A stretch of 64,000 nt of DNA from Sporothrix humicola. Taxonomy: Eukaryota; Ascomycota; Sordariomycetes; Ophiostomatales; Ophiostomataceae. Shown piece after piece: positions 21,359-29,359 of this stretch. Location of the stretch: NCBI GenBank assembly GCA_021396245.1, contig WNYE01000064.1, forward strand, positions 177,616-241,615, given 5' to 3'. Within the stretch, counting starts at the first letter, position 1, and each line of letters begins with the position of its first letter. The translations under genes and the position numbers were made by a program. The notes beneath the pieces are model-generated. The model had not been told where the DNA came from, ran no database searches, and worked only from the letters and a program-made list of their open reading frames with translations.

Positions 21359-22015
21359 TAGTAGTAGAATGAGGTAGCGGAGGAGGAGTAGTGACTCAAT
21401 TCAAGGAGGGGTTTTCTGAAGCGTTATCGCGGTGTTCTTTTTACTACATTTTCACTCTCAACTACGATTAATAGACAATGAGTTATAGACAACCTGATTC
21501 CAGTTAAATCTCACGAAAACGCATTCTTCATATGTTTTACCGTATCATAATCGTTGTTGAATCCAATATCGATGTCAACTGTCAACTGTCAGATGCCGTG
21601 TGTTGGGGCCGAAGCTGACATAATACGATTCGTGGTCCCTGGTGCATTTTCGACGCCCACTTTAGTAAAATACAGGGGTCGCTCACGCCAACAGACACTT
21701 GCCAGCCTCCCAAAAAGCGCCTGGAAGATTCCGTCAGGGGCGGGGCAACTTCGCCGGAAATCTGTCGCAGCAATCGTAGCGACTTTACTCAACCAGACAA
21801 ACCAGCGGAAGTGCAAACACAACTCCGAGACTGAACCGTCAACGGATAATCGCGTCCCGCAGATTCCGTCACTTTTACTTTCGTTTTCCTGTCCGCAACT
21901 CCTCCCCACTCGACCCAAACACATCTGACGACAGTCTTGATCATTCGATCATCCATTGAATCGACACCGACTCTCAACGACATCACCACCATCAATCGTC
22001 ACAATCACCACCGCC
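21359..22015. other. Intergenic, no gene recognised
   Basis: Upstream region of the MAPR gene. A short tandem of GTCAACT words lies near 21574-21590. Frames here overlap on both strands without resembling proteins. Confidence 0.45.
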
Positions 22016-22627
22016 ATGGACTACGTCGAGCAGCGCATGGCCCAAGAGGCCCAGAGAGCAGAGGTCGCATCTGCCGTGTATGTCCAGCGTGCTCCTGATG
22101 CCGATCGAATGAACACATTGAACACACTGAATGAAATACTGACCATCTTCTTCTCCAGGACCACCCTCGTCACGCCCCTCAACGTCCTCCTCCTCGCCAT
22201 CGTCTTGTACACCGCGTACTCGATCCTCCGCCCGACCCCCGTCCCGACCTTCCCCAAGGACCCGCCCGCCACCGTCTTCCGCACCTATACGCCGCACACC
22301 CTGCTGCCGTTCGACGGCAAGGACGGCCGCCCCGTGTTCCTGGCCGTCCGCGGCCGCGTCTTTGACGTCTCCTCGGGCCGCAACTTTTACGGCCCGGGCG
22401 GGCCCTACGAGAACTTTGCTGGCCGCGACGCGAGCCGCGGCCTGGCGTCGCACTCGTTTGACGAGTCGATGCTCACAAAAGACCTGGACGGGCCGCTGGA
22501 TCCCTTGGACGACCTGACGGCCGAGCAGCTGGATGCGCTGCAGGGGTGGGAGGAGCGGTTTGACGGCAAGTACCTGGTGGTGGGCCGGCTTGTGTCGGTG
22601 GGGGACTACGAGAAGGAGAAGAAATAG
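22016..22627 (+). CDS. DAP1: Membrane-associated progesterone receptor-like haem protein (Dap1 family)
   Basis: Cytochrome-b5-like haem-binding protein; known Dap1/PGRMC proteins bind haem and support sterol-pathway P450s such as Erg11 in the ER. Start ATG 22016. An 81-nt intron at 22078-22158 (GTATGT donor, ACTGAC branch site, TTCTCCAG acceptor) is a multiple of three and stop-free, so unspliced translation is also open; the spliced protein has 176 aa. The spliced product has a membrane helix (LVTPLNVLLLAIVLYTAYSI), then the domain with FDGKDGRPVFLAVRGRVFDV, the signature YGPGGPYENFAGRDASRGLA and the closing WEERFDGKYLVVGRL. The tyrosine and aspartate ligands typical of MAPR proteins are in the YGPGGPY block. 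Two unrelated-looking genes end or begin close by. Confidence 0.9.
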   Translation: MDYVEQRMAQEAQRAEVASAVYVQRAPDADRMNTLNTLNEILTIFFSRTTLVTPLNVLLLAIVLYTAYSILRPTPVPTFPKDPPATVFRTYTPHTLLPFDGKDGRPVFLAVRGRVFDVSSGRNFYGPGGPYENFAGRDASRGLASHSFDESMLTKDLDGPLDPLDDLTAEQLDALQGWEERFDGKYLVVGRLVSVGDYEKEKK

Positions 22628-22782
22628 ACACAATGCGTAGCAGGAAGATGGACGACAAGGGAGGCGCACAAACACAGAAGATACGAAAGGGCATACATAG
22701 TTGAATACTTGAATTGACTGAATTGAACTACACGGAAGACCAGCTTCCAACTTACCTTTCTCTTGTTTGACATTTCGTGTCG

Positions 22783-23541
22783 TCACACCATCTGTACTCG
22801 CAGCATGCCGTTACAAATATCCACGGCGAACCGCAGCCCGGCCAGGCTGACGGTGCGCTCCTGAATGTGCCGCAGCTCGGCAAACGGCTTGTCCCGGTAG
22901 ACGGCATCGGGCGGTGGCGTGGGAGGAGGCGACATGCAGGACGTGGGTGCCATTTTGACAAGACACGATGTCGTGGAGCACATGCCGTGCGCGCAATGCT
23001 GCATCTCGGTGCAGGACAGCGGCCGGGCCACGATAGGACACCACGCGGTCGTTTTCGAAGGAGAGAACGACGGCGCCATGGTTGTTGCCCAGAAGCACTG
23101 CCGAGCAAGAGTGCAGCGCTTGCCTTCGAGGAGCGTGTCGAGCTTCTCCAAAAAGACAGCGACAGAGGTCGTGGCAAAGGCGGGGTCCAGAAAGTAGTCG
23201 GGACAGACCGTCGTCTTCTCGACCTGCCGGGTAATCTTGACCCTCTTGACGGTTACAGGCTCGTCGTCTTCGGCATAGCGTTTTTTGTTCTTGGCTACGC
23301 GAGATGGCTGGACACGCGTTGGGGTCGCCGTAGATGCCCAGCGAGGCGTCTTGACGACCGCCGTCTTATTTTGCTCTTGCTGCAGAAGCTGTTGTTGACT
23401 GACGAACCAGGCGGCCGACCGGTTCCAAAAGTCCTTGTCGCAGTAGACGGCGCCGCGGGAAATGGTGGCAGCAGGAACGGCTGCCTTTGGTCTTGGAGGC
23501 GGCGCCATGCTGTAGCGAGTGGGTGACGGTGGGCTGACCAT
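22783..23541 (-). CDS. Uncharacterised nuclear-type protein
   Basis: Not recognised. 252 aa from ATG 23541 (MVSPPSPTRYSM); the open frame extends upstream into AT-rich sequence that looks non-coding. A Pro-rich N-terminus is followed by a Gln-rich patch (QQQLLQQEQ), a bipartite basic stretch (KNKKRYAEDDEPVTVKRVK) that could be a nuclear signal, and a C-terminal half with about a dozen cysteines and histidines (CSTTSCLVKM, CTEMQHCAHGMC) without a clear zinc-finger spacing. The end, ELRHIQERTVSLAGLRFAVD, looks structured. Convergent with the DAP1-like gene, 155 bp apart. Confidence 0.5.
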   Translation of the reverse strand: MVSPPSPTRYSMAPPPRPKAAVPAATISRGAVYCDKDFWNRSAAWFVSQQQLLQQEQNKTAVVKTPRWASTATPTRVQPSRVAKNKKRYAEDDEPVTVKRVKITRQVEKTTVCPDYFLDPAFATTSVAVFLEKLDTLLEGKRCTLARQCFWATTMAPSFSPSKTTAWCPIVARPLSCTEMQHCAHGMCSTTSCLVKMAPTSCMSPPPTPPPDAVYRDKPFAELRHIQERTVSLAGLRFAVDICNGMLRVQMV

Positions 23542-24854
23542 GTTGAGTGTAGTGATGATGATGGAGCCGAATTTCTTTCTGTAAGGACCGTAAAGACTGT
23601 AGAGACTGTAGAGACTGGATGACCTAAAATAGGATCGTGGGATCGTAAAGGAACGAAGAAGGTTGAAAATAGAAATAAAAGAGTGAAAAGAGAAAAAACG
23701 AATGAGAGTCTGCAACTCCAGGTCGCTTGAGAAGAGAAGATGGGAAAATAAATAAAAACGAGAAGATGAAGAGAGAGGAAAGAAGAGAGACGTCGTGAAC
23801 AACATCTTAGAGGAGCTGTACTTTTCGTGGATACTTCTGTATTTTAAACGATTCATGATGAAGGACTCTCTTGTGTGGCTTGGAGATGGATGTGAAAGGA
23901 GGCAGGTTTGATACAATGATTTATTGTTGACGCCGTCTTTGTTGTCATGTCATTTCTTTCTATCTTTTGTGATAATTTCAGGGGCTTTGACCAAGTTCCT
24001 TTGTTGTCTTTCACTGTTCTGCACCAAAGTAAACAAAGAACTCCTACTCCAAAGAGACCCTGAAAGCGAGAGCCAAAAGCGACAATACTGAAATATGACG
24101 ATATTGGTTAAAGTCAAATTTATCACTGAACTGGTGTGAATTATTGAATTTTGAAGTAAAACAGGTCACATGTCAAGTTGGATGCGATCCAGAAAATGCA
24201 AAGGGCAGTCTGTGACGAGTCTGGTGGCTTTGTCCTTTGCCTACTCCCTTCTTTTCCTTTCCAGAATTTATCATCTCTCTCCCTGCTTGTCGTCACAAAA
24301 GTAAGTTTTTCTTTATTATGAAAGAATAACCCCCATTTACCCAGAAAGTTGACCTATGGTCTCGTGACTCTTCAGCCGGATTGGGCAACCCTGGGCTTGC
24401 CTACCGTCCCTTGGTTTTTCATGATGCACCGCATCAACCATGACGACAGCCTAGTAAAGGGAGAATGTAAAAATAATGTTGCTAACAGCTTGCATGGCTG
24501 CACTTTAACTAAGGTACATGATATGTCGTCACACTTTCTTCTTTGCAGGAAGGAGCGAGGGATACAAATTGGCCCCCGTCATGCGGCAGGCGCATAAAGC
24601 ACGAGTTTGTTGAACCGTACGACGGGGCCGCCCCTTCCGTTTTTGGGGCCAAGGGATTGACGATGCACCCGCACCTGCCTGTTTACATCATTTATTCTGT
24701 GCTTTCCTAATATATATCCGGGACGAGACGAAATATTGAGGGGAAGCTAGATTCAGGGGATTTTGGATTAATCGACAGTATCGGTGCCAGCGTCAATCTC
24801 AACCTCGATCGTCAATCGACACGTCGTCGCATCATCACCACGATCATCGACAAA
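23542..24854. other. Intergenic, promoter of the secreted hydrolase
   Basis: About 1.3 kb. AT-rich on the left. A TATATAT element at about 24709-24717 lies roughly 140 bp before the start codon at 24855. The shared CCGGNNTTCGGY word of the two neighbouring divergent promoters was looked for on both strands and not found here. Confidence 0.45.
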
Positions 24855-26786
24855 ATGTATTCGCGACTTCTTTGGCTGGTTGTCGCCGCCGCCACAACGT
24901 CAGCCCAACAGACAGGCAACCAGACGGGCAACCACCCTGACTGGCCGCGATGGTGCGGCAAAGTGTACGAGTCCGGGTACCAGAGCTTCAATCCTGGCGG
25001 CCAAATGGTCGAGCCCGTGCGCAGCCCTGAAGGCCCGTTCCTGTATGTCCAGGTGACGCCGCGGTACAGCTTGTATCTCGACAGCGAGGCGCAAGGCGAG
25101 TTTGTTGTGCGGACAACCTTGTCGCCGTACTTTGGACTGGAGCTGCCGGCGGTGCCTGCGGTTGGTGAGGCCAACTACGACGACGGCAACCGCGTGCTGC
25201 ACTTTACCATTACACTTGACCAGGTCGATGACGACGCAGACGACTCAACGACGACCACAACTCCTGTCCTCAAGAATATCTTGGTGAAAGGCAACACCAG
25301 CTTTAATTTCAAATGCACCAGCAGCCGGGACACGATCGTGCCGTTCAACTTGACGGCGGCCTCTTCTACAGCTGGCGGCCCTCTCAATACGAGCCTTGCA
25401 CCTCAAAACATCACCTTGACAGGCTGGGTGGCCAGTCCAGACGGGAGTTCCAATGTTACCTATGTGGCCAAGAGCGGCAACCTGTTTTATCTGCCGGACA
25501 AGACGACGGGCAGTGTGACACGTCTCGACAATGCGTACGGAGGGTTCATGTTCCGTGGTGGTCCGGGGACGATCACAAGCAATTCGAGCGACGCTTCCGG
25601 TTTCCGTCCTTACTTCCCCTACGGATACTACTCCTCTTATGACGGCTTCCTGGCCGGCGCCACGGATAATGCCTCGGCGGCCACAACAATTGGCCCTTAC
25701 GCTGCCACGGGCCTCAATGCCATGACGCCTCTGACACAATATCCACAGTCGTCCGCCGCTTTCGCCTACATGGCCGACCAGACGGGGATCGGCATCCAGT
25801 TTGACCTGCGGGAACAGTACACCAACCAGACCTGGGTCACGGCGCAAGTGACAGCCGCGCGAGACAATGCGGCCCTCTTCTCCTACTGGAGCGCCGACGA
25901 GCCGGACGGGCACCAAGATCCGTTCAGTTGGCCGGTCCAGACGCGGGATACGATTCGCAGCATCGACCCCTACCACCCGGTCGCTCTGGTCCTCAACTGC
26001 CAAAATTACTACTTTGCCGAGTACGCAGCGGGCGCCGACGTGATCATGGAGGACGTCTACCCGATTGGCATCAACACGACGGGGATCACAAAATGGGGCA
26101 CGGTCTGTAACACGACGCTCGGCGACTGCGGGTGTGACAACTGCCAGGGTTTTAATCGCTCGATCCGCGACGTGGCCGACCGGCTCGACAATTTCCGGCG
26201 GTACGAGTCGTGGCTGGGTCCGCAGCAAGGGTCGCCGTGGCCGAAAACAAAAGTGCACAACCCGCAGAGCTTCAACGGCGAGGGCTACTGGGCGCGGAGT
26301 CCGACGGCCTCTGAATCGTGGGCGATGAGTCTGGTGGCGGTCAACCACGGCGCGCAGGGGCTGATTGCATGGGTATATCCTCCTGTGGGCGATGCTGATG
26401 CCTCGACGCTTCCGGCAGCTCACGGCAGCCTGGCGCAGGTATTGACGAGATCACCGATTGTCGACTTTATTGTCGGCAACGTACGTCCAGCGGCGATTCC
26501 AGCACCGCCAGGACAGCCTGATCTGGATGTGGCCTGCTGGCAGAGGGGACAGCAGCTGCTTGTTTCGATTGTGAACAGCGGGTACGAAGATTATGCTGCA
26601 GGCAATGGCAGCTTCTTGACGGTTCCTATTCCGCAGTCTGTGTGGTTGGCTGCCGACAAGCCGTACACGCACATTAATGCCGTCGTTTGGGGCAGCGACA
26701 AGCAGGTATGGTCGTATGCGGGCAACAATCTGACCACAAACAAGATCCCTGCCCTGTCAACTGGACTTGTCGTTTTGTCAGTTTAG
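24855..26786 (+). CDS. Secreted glycoprotein, putative TIM-barrel glycoside hydrolase of unassigned family
   Basis: 643 aa, one exon. Signal peptide MYSRLLWLVVAAATTSA. About fourteen N-glycosylation sequons are spread over the protein, so it is clearly exported. Residues 40-230 look like an all-beta domain. From about 230 the pattern is that of a TIM barrel: FPYGYYSSYDGFL, then FSYWSADEPDG with Glu349 at a strand end (as in clan GH-A acid/base sites), VALVLNCQNYY, VIMEDVYPIG with Glu399/Asp400, and GLIAWVYPP near the C-terminal end. A beta-rich module closes the protein. I cannot place it in a numbered GH family. It lies tail-to-tail with the sulfatase gene, only 122 bp apart. The catalytic assignment is inference. 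Confidence 0.7.
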   Translation: MYSRLLWLVVAAATTSAQQTGNQTGNHPDWPRWCGKVYESGYQSFNPGGQMVEPVRSPEGPFLYVQVTPRYSLYLDSEAQGEFVVRTTLSPYFGLELPAVPAVGEANYDDGNRVLHFTITLDQVDDDADDSTTTTTPVLKNILVKGNTSFNFKCTSSRDTIVPFNLTAASSTAGGPLNTSLAPQNITLTGWVASPDGSSNVTYVAKSGNLFYLPDKTTGSVTRLDNAYGGFMFRGGPGTITSNSSDASGFRPYFPYGYYSSYDGFLAGATDNASAATTIGPYAATGLNAMTPLTQYPQSSAAFAYMADQTGIGIQFDLREQYTNQTWVTAQVTAARDNAALFSYWSADEPDGHQDPFSWPVQTRDTIRSIDPYHPVALVLNCQNYYFAEYAAGADVIMEDVYPIGINTTGITKWGTVCNTTLGDCGCDNCQGFNRSIRDVADRLDNFRRYESWLGPQQGSPWPKTKVHNPQSFNGEGYWARSPTASESWAMSLVAVNHGAQGLIAWVYPPVGDADASTLPAAHGSLAQVLTRSPIVDFIVGNVRPAAIPAPPGQPDLDVACWQRGQQLLVSIVNSGYEDYAAGNGSFLTVPIPQSVWLAADKPYTHINAVVWGSDKQVWSYAGNNLTTNKIPALSTGLVVLSV

Positions 26787-26908
26787 TAGGCAGGCAGAAG
26801 TAAAATGGGACAGCAGAGTCAAAGAATTTCAATAGTCTATCAAGCCATTATTCTACCTTGTACATGTATTTTGATTTTATGACGCACTCTAATGTATTAA
26901 TCTTTTGT

Positions 26909-28720
26909 CTATGCAGCGACTGTCGGAACCACGCTCTTGAGCCGGTCGGGCGTGATCTCGGGCCGGCCAATGTACTTGATCCACGCATACGGATCCTCCA
27001 TGTCGTCAATGACCGTGCCTGCTCCTTGTGTAGATGCAGGGTACTCGCCTGCAACGCCGACAACGCCGACGTCCTTCTTGTATTCGTCCCACAGCTGCAG
27101 CATCTCTGCGAGAAGTTCGGGCTTTTCTGTAGAGAGATCATGCACCTCACCCGGGTCTTCCTTGATGTTGAACAGCTCCCAGCGCTGCGGTCCCTTGGGT
27201 GCCGGCACAAACGTAATCTTCCAGTCGCCGCGGCGCAGGGCGCCCGAGCCGGCAATCTCAAAGCCGACGACGTAGTCCTTGTCGTGGACGGTCGCGCTGG
27301 CATTGGCATCGCGGCTGCGGCCGACCAGCTCGAGGAAGGATGTCCAGCTGCGGCCGCGGAGGGGAGCGATCGTGCGGCCCTTGTACTCGGCGGGGTGCTG
27401 GAGGCCGGCCATGTCGAGGACGGTTGGGACAACGTCCATGACCGTGCAGAATGCGTTTGTGATGATGCCTTGCGTAGCATTCGATGTGTTGTTCACCACC
27501 GTCGCTGGCGGCTTCACGACGAGCGGCACACGGCACCCGCCTTCCGTCGAGTGCATCTTGTACAGTCTGGATGGTGCCGTGGCTGCTTGTGCCCAGCGGC
27601 AGCCGTACCACACAAAACTGTTAGCGCGGCCAATGTTGTCGAGCGAGTTGTCGTAGTACTGGCGGATGTGGGCCATGATGTTGTCGCCGACGAGCGGCAG
27701 GGCCTCGTAGCTGGCGCCCTCGGCGCCGTTGTCGCTCATAAAGAGGATGAACGTGTTGTCATACTGTCCGCTCTGTTTCAAATAGTCGACGACCCGCCCG
27801 ATATTCCAGTCCATGCGGTCGACCATGCCGGCATAGGTCTCCATGGCGCGACTCGACGCGGCGCGCACGTCGGCCGGCAGCTCGTCCCAGTTCTCGTTCT
27901 GGCCGTCCACAATCACAACCGGGTGCGGCTCGACGTCCTCGTCGACCATGCCCAGTTTCTTGAGCTGTGCCAGACGCTCGGCACGCAATGCGGCCGGCCC
28001 TGCGTCGTACCGTCCCCTGTACTTGCGGCAGTTCTCCTCGGGCGCCTGCAGCGGCCAATGCGGCGCACTGAACGGCAGATACGCAAAAAATGGCTTCTCC
28101 TTGTCGGCATCGTTTCTCTCATCCAGATAGCGTATCAGCTTGTCCGCGTAGGCGTCGCTGCTGTAGAAATCGTCGGGCATCTGCCCCAGGATTCGGTCGT
28201 CTTCGGCGTGCAGCGCCCGCGTCGCCGTCTCGAAAAACTTGTCCGGCTCCGCCACCGGGTCGTTGTACCGCGGCTCGTACCCGTAGTGGTTGGCGCACCC
28301 CGGCAGCAGCGCAAACGACTTGTCGAAGCCGCGGTGCACTGGATGGTGCTCTTGCCGCAGCCCCAGGTGCCACTTGCCCGCCATGCACGTAAAGTAGCCG
28401 CCGTCCCGCAGCAGCTCGGGCAGCGCCACCACCTTTTCGTTGAGGTACCCCTCGTGGCCGGGCTGGCCCGCGTGCGCCGGCGAGTTGCGCGTGATTTCTT
28501 GAAGTTGGCCCAGCCCGGCAATGTGGTGGTCGGTGCCCGTCATGAGCATCGACCGCGTCGGCGAGCACGCTGCAGCGACGTAGAAATTGGTGTAGCGCAG
28601 CGCATTGGCCTCGGCCGCCAGCGCGTCAATGTGCGGCGTCTCAATCTCGGACCCAAAGCAGCCCGTGTCGCTGAAGCCCAAGTCGTCGGCGACGATGACG
28701 AGAAAGTTGGGGCGGGCCAT
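26909..28720 (-). CDS. Cytosolic arylsulfatase, Pseudomonas AtsA-like type I sulfatase
   Basis: Hydrolyses sulfate esters, using formylglycine made from a cysteine. 603 aa, one exon, ATG 28720 in a good context. The signature C-S-P-T-R starts at Cys52. Other active-site residues are visible: Asp12-Asp13 (VADDLGF), Arg56, Lys116 and His118 (AGKWHLG), His221 (SAPHWPL), Asp330-Asn331 (MSDNGAEG). Blocks such as GTDHHIAGLG, PFFAYLPFSAPHWPLQAP and MDWNIGRVVDYL are those I know from bacterial AtsA-type arylsulfatases. No signal peptide, so substrate must be imported or intracellular. Closeness to bacterial enzymes and lack of introns would fit an old transfer, but fungi also carry this family. Head-to-head with the Zn2Cys6 regulator. 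Confidence 0.93.
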   Translation of the reverse strand: MARPNFLVIVADDLGFSDTGCFGSEIETPHIDALAAEANALRYTNFYVAAACSPTRSMLMTGTDHHIAGLGQLQEITRNSPAHAGQPGHEGYLNEKVVALPELLRDGGYFTCMAGKWHLGLRQEHHPVHRGFDKSFALLPGCANHYGYEPRYNDPVAEPDKFFETATRALHAEDDRILGQMPDDFYSSDAYADKLIRYLDERNDADKEKPFFAYLPFSAPHWPLQAPEENCRKYRGRYDAGPAALRAERLAQLKKLGMVDEDVEPHPVVIVDGQNENWDELPADVRAASSRAMETYAGMVDRMDWNIGRVVDYLKQSGQYDNTFILFMSDNGAEGASYEALPLVGDNIMAHIRQYYDNSLDNIGRANSFVWYGCRWAQAATAPSRLYKMHSTEGGCRVPLVVKPPATVVNNTSNATQGIITNAFCTVMDVVPTVLDMAGLQHPAEYKGRTIAPLRGRSWTSFLELVGRSRDANASATVHDKDYVVGFEIAGSGALRRGDWKITFVPAPKGPQRWELFNIKEDPGEVHDLSTEKPELLAEMLQLWDEYKKDVGVVGVAGEYPASTQGAGTVIDDMEDPYAWIKYIGRPEITPDRLKSVVPTVAA

Positions 28721-29359
28721 GGTGATGTCTGGTGGATGTTCTCTTGGCCAACAAACACGTCGTTCGAATTGTCAAAGGAAGGTTTGCTTTGACACGAAGA
28801 AGACGCGAAAAGACTGCTTTATGATGCGATAGTCGATCCAGTGACGTCTTGGTATTGTTCTACTTTGTCAAGTTGAAGCTTCGGACAATGTCTACGCGAG
28901 GCGGGGAGCTACTCCGCTAGCGTCGGCTGTCGCTCCGGAGTTCGGCCTGGGGCTCGGTCTCGAATTTTGCGGGGAAATTGGCGTACTGTCAACAGAACCC
29001 ACAACTTGACCTGGAGCCTTTTTTCTCTTCAACATTACTGATGATGCTAAGACGTCTAAGAACATTCGACACGAGTTGCATTTGTCAATGGGCTTATTGA
29101 ACAAAGGCTAGTTAGAGCTCAATGGGATCGAGAAGTGCAGCTTGACGAACACGTGATACTGAGTTTGGAGCACACCATCGCAACTTCCTTAACGGGAAAT
29201 TTACGACAGTTACATCCTTCCCTATGATATGCAGACTGACCACTCAGGGGCAAAAAAGTGTGGTGATTTGATAGTCGTTCTCCGTTGTCTTTATTACAAC
29301 ATTCTGTTCTTTTGTTGAGCTGCCAGCCAAGCACCCGATTCCTGAGCCGCCCCATCCTC
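28721..29359. other. Divergent promoter, sulfatase (-) and Zn2Cys6 regulator (+)
   Basis: 639 bp shared upstream region. It carries one copy of the CCGGNNTTCGGY word, about 215 bp before the sulfatase start and 410 bp before the regulator start. A shared promoter suggests the regulator may control itself and the sulfatase. Confidence 0.6.
28935..28947 (+). promoter_or_regulatory. Candidate Zn2Cys6 binding site, CCGGAGTTCGGCC
   Basis: Matches CCGGNNTTCGGY, with two CGG triplets in direct orientation separated by four bases. Twelve bases are identical to the site at 34597-34608 in the GH79/transporter promoter. Zn2Cys6 proteins bind CGG half-sites, so it is a candidate operator for the adjacent regulator; binding is inferred. 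Confidence 0.55.

Noticed and set aside
26858..28792. 644-codon plus-strand frame antisense to the sulfatase
   Set aside because: Arg/Val/His-rich shadow produced by GC-rich codons on the other strand; the sulfatase frame has every active-site motif.
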